From positions 1 through 28,881 of the forward strand of contig JAHHSO010000024.1 in assembly GCA_020025205.1 (NCBI GenBank): 28,881 nt of DNA, given 5' to 3'. Under the pieces are notes generated by a model. It was not told the origin of the DNA and ran no database searches. It saw nothing but the letters and a program-made list of their open reading frames with translations. Positions 8,656-16,861 of the stretch are shown piece by piece. The number at the start of each line of letters is the position of its first letter. The first letter of the stretch is position 1. The DNA is from Christensenellaceae bacterium. Lineage in GTDB: Bacteria; Bacillota; Clostridia; Christensenellales; Aristaeellaceae. The position numbers were made by a program, and so were the translations under genes.

Positions 8656-9635
8656 CGCCTGATCCCCCATTTCTTTCCTGTCATTTTTTCTCTCACACGC
8701 AAAAGGGTATACAGCTGAGGGAATCTTCCCTTCACAACCGCGCGATAGATTCGTTTGTCCTTTTCCGGGATGCGCGCTTCATCCACGCCATCCAGAACGA
8801 GCGGGCGAATCCGATCATTGAACCGCGCCATGCTTGCCTGAATGCCGCGTTCTTTCTCATCGATCCAGACGCAGCTTTGTAAAAAGTCACGGAAATATAA
8901 TTCTTTCACGCCTTCATGCAAAAGAATGTCGCTCATGCTTTTGAGCATCGGCTGGTGGGCTTCGCTGTATGCTTCAATGCTGGCCATTGCGGAATGGCTG
9001 TGAACACGGTAAACATACGTTCTGTCCGAAATATGCACAACGCGGCGCACGCGCAGATAAAGCCGCAAATTGAGAAGCGCATCTTCCCCAATGCGCACAT
9101 GTTCATCCAGCCTCGGGCCGTTTTCAAACAACTCGCGTACATACAGCTTATTCCAGATATTGTTGTAAATCCTGTGCATGTGGATAATCTCACGCACAAT
9201 TTCAGACGGCTGCTGCACAACCGGCGGCAGATCCACCGGCACGCGGCACCCTGTCTTCTCATCAAAAATCGTGTGATTGGCAGAGATAATCTGCGCACCC
9301 GTTCGAATGGCTGCCTGATACAGCGTGGCCAGCCCGTCCTCTTCCAGCACGTCGTCCGCATCCATAAACGTGATATAGCGTCCTTGAGCCAAAGAAATGC
9401 CCAGATTTCGCGCCGAAGACACGCCGCCATTCTGCACATGAACAACCTGTGCACGCGGCTCTTTCTGCACAAATGCATCCAGAATTGCCCCCGTTGCATC
9501 CGTCGAACCATCATCAATAAAAATCATCTGAATCAGCTGTGACTTCTGCACCATGAGACTTTCCAGACAGATTTTCAAATAACGCTCTGCATTGTAGCAG
9601 GGCACAATCACACTGATCTCGTACTTCGGATTCAT
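8652..9635 (-). CDS. Family 2 glycosyltransferase (GT-A fold)
   Basis: 327 aa from the ATG at 9635, which has GGGAGG 7 nt upstream and begins just before the universal GT2 opening SVIVPCYN. Further signatures are FIDDGSTD (about 39-46), NGGVSSARN (about 69-77) and the metal/nucleotide-sugar-binding DADD at 92-95. Family 2 enzymes transfer a sugar from a nucleotide donor to a growing lipid-linked or extracellular glycan at the cytoplasmic membrane face. There is no obvious transmembrane helix, so it is probably a peripheral single-addition enzyme. The C-terminal half shares a NKLY and GEDALLNLRLY arrangement with the next two genes. It lies 13 nt after one such gene and overlaps the pyruvyl transferase start. 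Donor and acceptor sugars cannot be read. Confidence 0.92.
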   Translation of the reverse strand: MNPKYEISVIVPCYNAERYLKICLESLMVQKSQLIQMIFIDDGSTDATGAILDAFVQKEPRAQVVHVQNGGVSSARNLGISLAQGRYITFMDADDVLEEDGLATLYQAAIRTGAQIISANHTIFDEKTGCRVPVDLPPVVQQPSEIVREIIHMHRIYNNIWNKLYVRELFENGPRLDEHVRIGEDALLNLRLYLRVRRVVHISDRTYVYRVHSHSAMASIEAYSEAHQPMLKSMSDILLHEGVKELYFRDFLQSCVWIDEKERGIQASMARFNDRIRPLVLDGVDEARIPEKDKRIYRAVVKGRFPQLYTLLRVREKMTGKKWGIRR

Positions 9636-9648
9636 GGTTTTCCTCCCG

Positions 9649-10572
9649 TCAGGGCAAAAAGTAAGACAGACACGGCAGCATCCGCAGCGCCAGAGCATAT
9701 ACTTTCTGCTTCACACAAAGGCGCGACACATCCACGCCGCCCGTCACACGCCGGACAATCTCCCTGTTAAACGCAAGCGCCGCCCGAAATCGCCCGCGAT
9801 CTTTGCGGAGTATGCGCAGATAGATATCAATATGCGCACGAAAAAGCTCCGTTTCAAGCCCGTACTTCTGAATAAAACACGTTATGCCATAGAGCATCGG
9901 CTTGCTCTTGGCATACACATCAGAAAACGCAGCTGTCATGGCTGAATTTCCTCCGCATTCATATACATACAAAGGAATATCCGTCATTTTCCATGCTTTA
10001 GCTGCAAAAAAAGCTTCGAGATTAAACAGCACATCTTCCCCGATTCTGATATCAGGCGGCACAAGCAGACCCTTTTCCCGAACAAAATCCGCTCTGTACA
10101 GTTTATCCCACATCGTATTGAGCGCACTGTCCCCGCGAATCAGGCTTTCCAACACGGTCTGTCTGCCCCCATCCGCGCAGACAATCTTTTCTTCTCTTCC
10201 TTCTTCGTCCAGATGATGCATCCTGTGCGCCGCGCATAGAATATCTTCCTTGCCCGTGTTCAAGGACAACAGTGTTTCCATCATTTCAGGCATCGGGCAA
10301 TCATCCGCATCGACAAACGCCAGCCACTCTCCCTGAGCAGCTGCCATTCCCGCGTTTCTTGCACGCGATACGCCTCCATTGGCCTGATGAATCACGCTGA
10401 TTCGTCTATCCTGTAAGGCCAGCATATCAAGCAGTTTCCCCGTTTCGTCCAAAGACCCATCGTCAACTGCAATCAATTCCCAGTCTTCAAATGTCTGCGC
10501 CTGTATGCTTTGAACCGTGCGCGCCACACTGCTCTGGCAGTTATAGCACGGCATAATAACGGATATCTTCAT
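9649..10572 (-). CDS. Family 2 glycosyltransferase, paralogue of both neighbours
   Basis: 307 aa. It opens with ISVIMPCYN at residues 3-11, has VDDGSLDE (about 36-43), NGGVSRARN (65-73) and DADD at 88-91, the DxD motif that coordinates the divalent cation and the nucleotide sugar. The downstream part contains a DKLYR and GEDVLFNLEAF block that also occurs, with changes, in both flanking glycosyltransferases, so the three look like tandem duplicates. Its ATG overlaps the stop of the upstream glycosyltransferase (ATGA, 10569-10572). It is probably a cytoplasmic or membrane-associated enzyme adding one residue of the glycan. Specificity is unknown. Confidence 0.92.
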   Translation of the reverse strand: MKISVIMPCYNCQSSVARTVQSIQAQTFEDWELIAVDDGSLDETGKLLDMLALQDRRISVIHQANGGVSRARNAGMAAAQGEWLAFVDADDCPMPEMMETLLSLNTGKEDILCAAHRMHHLDEEGREEKIVCADGGRQTVLESLIRGDSALNTMWDKLYRADFVREKGLLVPPDIRIGEDVLFNLEAFFAAKAWKMTDIPLYVYECGGNSAMTAAFSDVYAKSKPMLYGITCFIQKYGLETELFRAHIDIYLRILRKDRGRFRAALAFNREIVRRVTGGVDVSRLCVKQKVYALALRMLPCLSYFLP

Positions 10573-11582
10573 TGCCTTGGCCTTTCCCTGTCCGCGCGCA
10601 GCGCTGCCGCTGCTTCATTCAGCTTTCGTCCGGCAGTCTGCAGCACCCAGAAAAACGGATACACCGCTGCATACCTGTGCCTTAATCGCAGCAGCAGGCG
10701 GCCATACGCCGTCATTTTTTTTGTATCAGGATTTTTTAAATCCATCATCGGCTCCACTTTTTCCATGTATGCCTTTTGCACATAGCGCACACCGCCGTCT
10801 TTGTACAAATGAAGCACCGCACTGTCAAAAAACGGCGCATAATAGTATTCCATCAGCCCGCGCCTTTCCAGCATATCCCGCATGGCACACAGCCATGGAC
10901 GGTGCGCATCAAATATACTTCCTGTCTGTCTGCCCGTTGCAGACTGTGCATGCGTGCGATACTGATAAACAACGCGGTTCACGTAACAGATTCCGTTCCC
11001 TGCAAGAACCGCTTCCAGATTGAACAGCGCGTCTTCCGACATCGAAACGCCTTCCATAAGCCGCAGATGTTCGCGTTCAATGAGCGTCCGGCGAATCAGC
11101 TTGCCGCACATGATATTGAGGACAGAATCCCCTTCAATCAGTCGAAGTGCTGCTGCCCGCTGCATCTTTTCTCTTTTTCCAGCCCACCAGCGCGACTGAG
11201 GCCACACAACTTCTGTTTTTCCTGTTTCATCAAACGTCTCATGCGCTGCTGTCACCACATCTGCCGACGCAGATGCTAAAAGCACCTCCAGCGCATCCGG
11301 GGGCAGCCTGTCATCACAGTCTACAAAGGTGACCCATTCGCCAGACGCATGGTCAAGCCCCACATTCCGCGCAGCACTAACCCCTCTGTTTTCCTGCTTA
11401 AGCACCTGAATACGGCTGTCGGCGCGAGCATACTTCTCCGCAATTTCTGCCGATTTGTCCTTTGACCCGTCATCTATAACGATGACCTCCAGATCTGTCA
11501 TGGTCTGTGCCAGCACGGATTCCAAACATTCCGACAGATAGCGCGCCCCATTGTAACAGGGCAGAATGACGCTGACTTTCAC
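10569..11582 (-). CDS. Family 2 glycosyltransferase with GTG start
   Basis: 337 aa starting at a GTG (11580-11582) that overlaps the upstream stop as GTGA and has AGGAGG 7 nt ahead, so the start is well supported. Motifs are VSVILPCYN, IDDGSKDK (about 36-43), NRGVSAARN (65-73) and DCDD at 88-91, a variant of the usual DxDD. The lower half carries GKLIRR and SEDALFNLEAVL, matching the same block in the two downstream paralogues. The very basic C-terminal end (many Arg) could favour contact with the membrane surface. Sugar donor and acceptor are unknown. Confidence 0.92.
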   Translation of the reverse strand: MKVSVILPCYNGARYLSECLESVLAQTMTDLEVIVIDDGSKDKSAEIAEKYARADSRIQVLKQENRGVSAARNVGLDHASGEWVTFVDCDDRLPPDALEVLLASASADVVTAAHETFDETGKTEVVWPQSRWWAGKREKMQRAAALRLIEGDSVLNIMCGKLIRRTLIEREHLRLMEGVSMSEDALFNLEAVLAGNGICYVNRVVYQYRTHAQSATGRQTGSIFDAHRPWLCAMRDMLERRGLMEYYYAPFFDSAVLHLYKDGGVRYVQKAYMEKVEPMMDLKNPDTKKMTAYGRLLLRLRHRYAAVYPFFWVLQTAGRKLNEAAAALRADRERPRQ

Positions 11583-12622
11583 GCCTTCTCCTCCTGTCTG
11601 TCAATAAGTGCCGCCGCGCCGCGCACATTTCCATGCAGCCAGCGCCACGCAAACATTCTTGCGCGCACCTGCGTTCGAATCCCTTTGCCCGTTCTGAGCG
11701 TATAAAGAAGCAGCGGCATGGGGCCAAGAAGCGCACGCAGCAGGCTGCGCATCGTCTCATTTTCAGCCATTTCCGTCATAGCGTCATACACGTCTTCCAT
11801 GCTGGGGTCCAGCCGAATGCCCTTGCCGATCAGCTTGTCGTAGCACAGGACGGGGAGCACATCACGCAGCACCTTATCCTTGCCGCATTCCCGCACATAC
11901 TCGCACAGGCGCACACTCAAGTTCATCAGCCTGCGGCACAGCTTCGGCTTTTTCATTGCCATAAGCGAATCGCCGCGCTGTACATAGTAGACATACGGCT
12001 TTTGAAGCGCTGCAATCACTTGAACATGCATCAAGTACATGGCTGAAAAGAGCGTATCTTCTGCAAACACTTCATCGTTAGGTGCAAACCGGAGATGATT
12101 GTCTTCTATGACATCCCGGCGATACAGCCGGCACCACGCCTCCTGTCCATGTTTATACGGCATCCAGTATTTATAAAAATAGCGATCAAGCCCGAATTCA
12201 TCAACATCTATGATTTCATCTTCAATAGGCAGATATGGCTCTTTTTCTATCCCGTCTTCAACAAGCCTGTAATTATAAATCACCAGCTCTGCTCCATTCT
12301 CATCAGCGGCTCGCACCGTATCTTGAAGGAGCGTCTTTTCCACATAATCATCCGAATCAACGAACGCCACATATTTGCCTCTTGCTGCATCAAGGCCTGC
12401 GTTCCTCGCCGAGGATAAGCCGCCGTTTTCTTTATGTACCAATCGAATGCGCGAATCTTTTGCAGCATACGCTTTCATAATCGCCGGGCAGTTATCTCGT
12501 GTGCCATCGTCTACAAGGATCAGCTCAAAGTCTGAAAATGTTTGTTCCAGAATACTGTCCAGGCAGCGCGCAAGATACGCTTCCACCTGATAGACCGGCA
12601 CAATGACGCTGACACAGCACAT
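11579..12622 (-). CDS. Family 2 glycosyltransferase, first gene of the glycan operon
   Basis: 347 aa from the ATG at 12622, 8 nt after GGGAGG. The longer reading from 12667 has no ribosome binding site. It has VSVIVPVYQ (4-12), VDDGTRDN (37-44), NGGLSSARN (66-74) and DSDD at 89-92. It is more distant from the next three enzymes: the second half has EAWCRLYRRD and FAEDTLFSAMY in place of their NLE block. This looks like the EpsJ/WcaA type of GT2. It is preceded by about 110 nt of leader and a TATAAT box at 12741, so the cassette probably starts here. No initiating phosphoglycosyl transferase or polymerase follows, so the lipid carrier step must be encoded elsewhere. Confidence 0.92.
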   Translation of the reverse strand: MCCVSVIVPVYQVEAYLARCLDSILEQTFSDFELILVDDGTRDNCPAIMKAYAAKDSRIRLVHKENGGLSSARNAGLDAARGKYVAFVDSDDYVEKTLLQDTVRAADENGAELVIYNYRLVEDGIEKEPYLPIEDEIIDVDEFGLDRYFYKYWMPYKHGQEAWCRLYRRDVIEDNHLRFAPNDEVFAEDTLFSAMYLMHVQVIAALQKPYVYYVQRGDSLMAMKKPKLCRRLMNLSVRLCEYVRECGKDKVLRDVLPVLCYDKLIGKGIRLDPSMEDVYDAMTEMAENETMRSLLRALLGPMPLLLYTLRTGKGIRTQVRARMFAWRWLHGNVRGAAALIDRQEEKA

Positions 12623-12691
12623 ACATTCTTCCTCCCGTCTTTCCCCCGACAGCCGCGCTGTCAGCAATCTTTCGTCTCATCCAATCACCGA

Positions 12692-12746
12692 TTTTTGCTC
12701 ATTTCAAGCAAAAAAAATGTCAAATTCCACACCCGGTTTCATTATA
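12692..12746 (-). promoter_or_regulatory. Candidate promoter -10 and leader hairpin of the glycan operon
   Basis: A TATAAT -10 hexamer lies at 12741-12746 on the minus strand. No good -35 sits 17 nt upstream, so the promoter is either weak or activator-dependent. The predicted leader is about 113 nt and holds an 8-bp hairpin (12692-12699 with 12707-12714, 7-nt loop), too far from a T-run in the right place to be an obvious attenuator. Confidence 0.45.
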
Positions 12747-12841
12747 TCATAAAACGATTTGTGCGGCTATATTTTTTTGCTTTTCAGTTCTTTCCATCCG
12801 CGCATGGCTGGGCAGCATTTTCTGCAGTTATCCTAAAGATA

Positions 12842-12880
12842 TAAAAAAATCCTCTTTCCGCCCAAAAAACGAAAAGAGGA
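12842..12880 (-). terminator. Terminator after the small secreted protein gene
   Basis: TCCTCTTT (12850-12857) pairs with AAAGAGGA (12873-12880), and on the minus strand the stem is followed by seven or more T residues (12842-12849). It begins 7 nt past the stop codon of the secreted-protein gene and insulates it from the glycan operon. Confidence 0.88.
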
Positions 12881-12886
12881 GATCGT

Positions 12887-13402
12887 TTAGCCCACTTCCG
12901 GCTGCTCAACGCTGTTGTTCAGCACGTCCATGGAAGAGATCATTGCCTGTACGGAAGCATCAATCTGTTCCTCACCAAGCTTCTGAGGATAGACCGCCTG
13001 ATACACCAGTGTACTGCTGCCCACCTTGACCATCACCAGCGTTACGCGAAGCGGCTCAAACCCTTCTTCTGCGCTGTTGAGTCGAACGCCATCTGCCGGC
13101 AAACCGCCAATCTTCAGGTCGTCCAGTGTCTGTACATCCGTTGCCAACGACCACTCACTAAAGATCAGATCATTCAGTGTCATATCAAAATCGCTGTAGC
13201 GCAAAAGCTGAACATATGCGCCGCCGCTGAGCTGATACGTCTGAACGAAATCTCCATCGTCAAAGACAACATTCTCGATCATCCGCATATCTTCCGGCAA
13301 ATTCACCAGAAGCAGGGGACCGTCTATATTCTCCGCCGACGCACCCGCCGCCAATGCAAAAAGCAGCAATCCAATCGCCAGCGTTTTGATCCAAATTTTC
13401 AT
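12887..13402 (-). CDS. Small secreted protein of unknown function
   Basis: 171 aa. The first 23 or so residues form a classical signal peptide: basic MKIWIK, a hydrophobic core, then an A-S-A signal-peptidase I site before ENIDG. There is no lipobox cysteine, so it should be released or held non-covalently outside the membrane. The mature part is acidic and about 147 residues, with alternating hydrophobic stretches suggesting beta structure, and no cysteines. I do not recognise the family. It is a single-gene unit with its own promoter (13502-13530), a structured leader, GGAGG at a good distance, and a terminator. It diverges from the asparaginase gene, but a functional link is not evident. 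Confidence 0.85.
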   Translation of the reverse strand: MKIWIKTLAIGLLLFALAAGASAENIDGPLLLVNLPEDMRMIENVVFDDGDFVQTYQLSGGAYVQLLRYSDFDMTLNDLIFSEWSLATDVQTLDDLKIGGLPADGVRLNSAEEGFEPLRVTLVMVKVGSSTLVYQAVYPQKLGEEQIDASVQAMISSMDVLNNSVEQPEVG

Positions 13403-13419
13403 TTAGTTATCTCCTCCGG

Positions 13420-13492
13420 GGAACAGCCGTGCTGTTCCATTTCATGCATGAAATACTTGTTCCACCCTCCCGGAAAGCGCATTGCTCTTTCC
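13420..13492 (-). promoter_or_regulatory. Structured 5' leader of the secreted-protein gene
   Basis: Between the predicted start site (about 13495) and the ribosome binding site there are three potential hairpins in minus-strand order: 13487-13492 with 13472-13477 (6 bp), the perfect 16-bp palindrome 13439-13454, and 13431-13438 with 13420-13427 (8 bp, 3-nt loop) directly before GGAGGAG. A short AGGGTGGAAC sequence at 13459-13468 resembles a T-box core, and its GGAACA could pair instead with the TGTTCC arm of the last hairpin. No stem I or specifier region fits in so short a leader, so a true T-box riboswitch is unlikely. Confidence 0.4.
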
Positions 13493-13501
13493 AGAGAAGT
13501 T

Positions 13502-13530
13502 ATTATAGCATCAAAACCGTCTTTCGTCAA
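13502..13530 (-). promoter_or_regulatory. Sigma-A promoter of the secreted-protein gene
   Basis: Minus-strand TTGACG (13525-13530), a 17-nt spacer and TATAAT (13502-13507). Five of six and six of six matches to consensus. The predicted transcript starts near 13495 and has a leader of about 93 nt. Confidence 0.85.
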
Positions 13531-13558
13531 ACCTCCCCTTTTTCTTTCCATCAGGCCG

Positions 13559-13567
13559 TGCTATAAT
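13559..13567 (+). promoter_or_regulatory. Extended -10 promoter of the asparaginase gene
   Basis: TGCTATAAT at 13559-13567 is an extended -10 element (TGnTATAAT). The -35 region is poor, as often seen with extended -10 promoters. Transcription would start near 13574, giving a leader of about 25 nt. Its -10 lies about 55 nt from that of the divergent promoter. Confidence 0.7.
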
Positions 13568-13599
13568 AAGGTATTCCAATTTGCGTTAAGAGGTCTTAC

Positions 13600-14610
13600 A
13601 TGAAGAATATTCTGCTGATTGCCACAGGCGGTACAATCGCCAGCCAGCCGACAGGCAGCGGCCTTGCGCCGCAGCTGCTGGCAGAAGACATCCTTTTGTG
13701 CGTGCCGGCGCTTCGCGGCCTGTGCCATATTGATGCCATGCAGCTGATGAACATCGATTCTACAAACATGTCCCCGATTTGCTGGCTTACCCTGGCCAGC
13801 TGCCTGCGCGAACAGTATGAGCGATATGACGGTTTTGTCATCACGCACGGAACGGATACAATGGCCTATACCGCCTGCGCCCTGTCCTATCTCATTCAGA
13901 ACAGTTCAAAACCCATCATTCTCACCGGTTCTCAAAAATCCATCTATTTGCAGGATACGGATGCCCGCCGCAATCTTTACGACGCTTTCATAGCGGCTCA
14001 GGATCATCTGCTCTGCGGTGTTCATATCGTTTTTGACAGCCGCGTCATCTGCGGAACACGCGCCCGCAAAATGCGCACAAAATCTTTAAATGCTTTTTCC
14101 AGCATCGATTATCCGGATATTGCGCTTCTGCGCGACGGACGCATTCTGCATTATATTCGCGAAACCAAGCCTGTCACGCCGCCCATATTCTATGATCAGC
14201 TGAACCCACGTGTGTTTGTGCTTCGCTTAATCCCCGGAATGAATCCCGAAGTGCTTCGCCTGCTCTCTGACAGTTTCGATGCACTGGTGATCGAAGGGTT
14301 TGGCGTCGGAGGTCTGCCCTGCTACGAACAGGAGGATTTTCTGTCCGCCGTTTCTGCGTGGGCCAGCGCCGGAAAGCCCATTGTAATCACCACACAAGTG
14401 CCGCATGAAGGCAGCGATCTGGCCGTTTATCAAGTCGGTGCTCGCGCCGCTGCGCAGCCAGGCATCCTGCAGGCGTACACGATGACTGTTGAAAGCGTTG
14501 TCACGAAGCTCATGTGGATTCTCCCTCAAACGCACGATCTTGAGAAAATCAAACAGCTGTTTTATACCCCTGTTGCCCATGATCTGCTGCTGTTTGAAGG
14601 AGACGAATAA
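13600..14610 (+). CDS. ansA: Type I (cytoplasmic) L-asparaginase
   Basis: 336 aa, the usual type I length. It hydrolyses L-asparagine to aspartate and ammonia. Both catalytic threonines are visible: T12 in ATGGTIAS (residues 8-15) and T85 in HGTDTM (83-88), with D86 next to it, and a TGSQKSI segment carrying the catalytic lysine. There is no signal peptide, which fits the cytoplasmic enzyme rather than the secreted high-affinity type II. The ATG has AAGAGG about 6 nt upstream. It is the only intact housekeeping gene on the plus strand and is transcribed alone, ending at a bidirectional terminator shared with the convergent endonuclease IV gene. Confidence 0.95.
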   Translation: MKNILLIATGGTIASQPTGSGLAPQLLAEDILLCVPALRGLCHIDAMQLMNIDSTNMSPICWLTLASCLREQYERYDGFVITHGTDTMAYTACALSYLIQNSSKPIILTGSQKSIYLQDTDARRNLYDAFIAAQDHLLCGVHIVFDSRVICGTRARKMRTKSLNAFSSIDYPDIALLRDGRILHYIRETKPVTPPIFYDQLNPRVFVLRLIPGMNPEVLRLLSDSFDALVIEGFGVGGLPCYEQEDFLSAVSAWASAGKPIVITTQVPHEGSDLAVYQVGARAAAQPGILQAYTMTVESVVTKLMWILPQTHDLEKIKQLFYTPVAHDLLLFEGDE

Positions 14611-14664
14611 TAAAAAAATCTCCGCAGCTTCACGCAGACAATTCCTCAATATAATAGACAATAA

Positions 14665-14716
14665 AAAACCTCCTGTTGCAGAGTAAAGAAGCGAAACATC
14701 TACAACAGGAGGTTTT
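14665..14716. terminator. Bidirectional terminator between asparaginase and endonuclease IV genes
   Basis: AAAACCTCCTGTTG (14665-14678) pairs perfectly with 14703-14716 across a 24-nt loop. The plus side runs into TTTTAATTT and the minus side into TTTTTTATT. It serves the two convergent genes. Confidence 0.88.
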
Positions 14717-14788
14717 AATTTGTCCTAAACCAGTGTGAAAATAGAACGGTTTGTCTCTGAAATTATCCGTTTTCCATTTCGTCTAGGC

Positions 14789-15622
14789 TTATTCTTTCCA
14801 AAGTCCGCGCAAAAGTGCAATTTCCTGAGCATATCCATTCAATTCATTCGGAGTTTCCAATTCAAACGGCAAACCGCGCAATACCGGATGATTGATGAGC
14901 CGGGTCATTGCTTCCAAACCAATGCTGCCCTGACCGATTTTCTCATGCCTGTCCTTTCGGCTGCCCAGAACGTTTTTGCTGTCATTCAGGTGAACCATGC
15001 GCAGACGATCTAAACCGATGATACGGTCAAATTCTTCCAATACATCGTCCAGACGGTTGACTATATCATATCCGGCATCAAACACATGGCACGTATCCAA
15101 GCATACCCCGAGCCGATCTCCTGCTTTCGCTTTCTCCATAATGGCGCGCAGCTCTTCAAAATTGCGGCCAACTTCGCTTCCTTTTCCCGCCATTGTTTCC
15201 AACAACACCGGCGTGCGGATATCCGGCGTATAGACTTCATCCAGCATCTGCACAATCAACCGAATGCCTGCCTCCGCCCCCTGCTTCACATGACTGCCGG
15301 GATGAAAATTCAGCATGACATCATCCAGATAATCAAGACGCTCCAAATCCTCGCGCATCGTGCGCATGGCAAATTCACGAACAGATGAATCGCCCGAAGC
15401 AGCATTGAGCGTATACGGAGCATGCGCCAGAATCGGGGCAAAATGATGCTCTTTTCTGAATAAATTGAGTGCTTCTGCGTCAGCTGCATCAAAAGGCTTG
15501 ACGCTGCCGCCACGCGGGTTGCGTGTAAAAAATTGAAAAGTATCTGCCCCAAGCGTGCATGCCTGCTTTCCCATCGCAAGATAGCCATTTGAACAGGACA
15601 GGTGACAGCCAATATGAAGCAT
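14789..15622 (-). CDS. nfo: Endonuclease IV (AP endonuclease)
   Basis: 277 aa, full length. This TIM-barrel tri-zinc enzyme cuts DNA 5' of abasic sites in base-excision repair and cleans blocked 3' ends. The metal-binding segments appear in order: IGCHLS at the N-terminus, AHAPYTLN, NFHPGSH, LLETMAGKGSEVG, CLDTCHVFDAGYD, HLNDSK followed by DRHEKIGQGSIG, and FELETP near the C-terminus. All His, Glu and Asp ligands expected of the Nfo family are there. The ATG follows AAAGGGG by about 6 nt and sits 11 nt after the stop of the protease gene, so the two probably share a transcript. Confidence 0.96.
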   Translation of the reverse strand: MLHIGCHLSCSNGYLAMGKQACTLGADTFQFFTRNPRGGSVKPFDAADAEALNLFRKEHHFAPILAHAPYTLNAASGDSSVREFAMRTMREDLERLDYLDDVMLNFHPGSHVKQGAEAGIRLIVQMLDEVYTPDIRTPVLLETMAGKGSEVGRNFEELRAIMEKAKAGDRLGVCLDTCHVFDAGYDIVNRLDDVLEEFDRIIGLDRLRMVHLNDSKNVLGSRKDRHEKIGQGSIGLEAMTRLINHPVLRGLPFELETPNELNGYAQEIALLRGLWKE

Positions 15623-15633
15623 ATTTTTCCCCT

Positions 15634-16845
15634 TTACTGATCCGCTTTCAGCACTTCAATTGCCTTTTGCAGCTGGGCATCCTTGTCGTGCGGCAGATTG
15701 TTGATGCCATATCGCGTCACGGCATCCTTGTCCAGTTCAACAGTCACATCCGGTTCAATGCCCACTTCATGGATGCACTCGCCGTCAGGCGTATAATAAC
15801 GCGCCGTCGTCACTTTCATGCCGCTGCCATCCGGGAACTCCATCGCGCTCTGCACAACGCCCTTGCCGAACGTCTTCTCGCCCACGAGGATACCTGCATC
15901 ATAATCGCGAATTGCACCAGCCAGAATCTCCGATGCACTCGCGCTGAAGCCGTTGACAAGCACCGCCATCGGCACATCGTAATACTCGTTGTCGATCTTC
16001 TGTTCAACCACATTTCCCTGCTTGTCGCGCATGGACACAACAACGCCTTCCGGCAGGATCAAATCAGCCATTGCAACGCAGGCATCCAGCAGTCCGCCTC
16101 CATTGTTGCGCAGATCGATAATCATACCGCTGACATTTGCCTGTTCAAATGTTTCCAGAGCCTGCTTGAATCCATCGTAAGCATCGCCCAGAAAATCGTA
16201 AATGATCACGTAGCCGATATTATCTTCCAGAATTTCGTATTCAACGTAGTTGATGTTGACTGCTTCGCGCACTACATGAAAGTCAACACTCTCAAGATCT
16301 CGCATCACCGTAATCTTGACCGTTTCTCCCGGCTTTCCGCGCATGACATTGACTGCTTCCTGCATTTCGTAAGCAGAGTAATAGACATCATTCACATAAG
16401 CAATCTTGTCTCCCGCTTTAATGCCAGCCTTCTCAGCAGGGCTGTCCTTAAAAACACGCGTCACCGTAATCAGCTTGTCTTCGGGATCCGCCAGAAGCTG
16501 GCAGCCAATCCCCTCATACTCGCCATCGGTCTCTTCGTTGAACTTTTCCATTTCCTTCTTGGTAAAGTACATGCTGTAAACATCGCCAATGCCCGCCATC
16601 AATCCAACAGCAGCACCGTCAAGCATTTCTTCCTTATCAACGTCTTCATAATAATATGTCTCAACAAGCTGCATCAGCGTATCCAGTTTCTGATACTGCA
16701 TGAGGCGATTATATTCTTCGCGAGAGATTGTGACATCGTCCTCCTGCGGGCGAAGCATTTGCATAAAAGAAGCCTGGGCAGGCAGAGCTGCCGAAATTAA
16801 AATCATGCTGAGTATCAGCGCCAAAGTGTGCTTCACTTGATTCAA
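15634..16845 (-). CDS. S41-family C-terminal processing protease (CtpA/CtpB-like)
   Basis: About 403 aa if translation starts at the TTG at 16845. It lies 4 nt after AAAGGA and opens directly into a signal/anchor segment. A GTG at 16836 is the alternative, and no ATG fits. It has an N-terminal hydrophobic segment ending in an AQA site, a PDZ domain (from GIGCQLL to about the REAVNINYV region) and the S41 protease domain. The catalytic serine lies in NGFSASASEILAGA and the general-base lysine in GEKTFGKGVVQ, as in CtpB. Such proteases act outside the membrane on C-termini of exported proteins, sometimes in sporulation signalling. It is followed 11 nt later by nfo. Confidence 0.92.
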   Translation of the reverse strand: MNQVKHTLALILSMILISAALPAQASFMQMLRPQEDDVTISREEYNRLMQYQKLDTLMQLVETYYYEDVDKEEMLDGAAVGLMAGIGDVYSMYFTKKEMEKFNEETDGEYEGIGCQLLADPEDKLITVTRVFKDSPAEKAGIKAGDKIAYVNDVYYSAYEMQEAVNVMRGKPGETVKITVMRDLESVDFHVVREAVNINYVEYEILEDNIGYVIIYDFLGDAYDGFKQALETFEQANVSGMIIDLRNNGGGLLDACVAMADLILPEGVVVSMRDKQGNVVEQKIDNEYYDVPMAVLVNGFSASASEILAGAIRDYDAGILVGEKTFGKGVVQSAMEFPDGSGMKVTTARYYTPDGECIHEVGIEPDVTVELDKDAVTRYGINNLPHDKDAQLQKAIEVLKADQ

Positions 16846-16861
16846 CAATTCCTTTCTATTT

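Noticed and set aside
13459..13468. T-box riboswitch
   Set aside because: Only ten positions of the T-box core are present; there is no room for stem I and the specifier loop and the downstream hairpin lacks a T-run.
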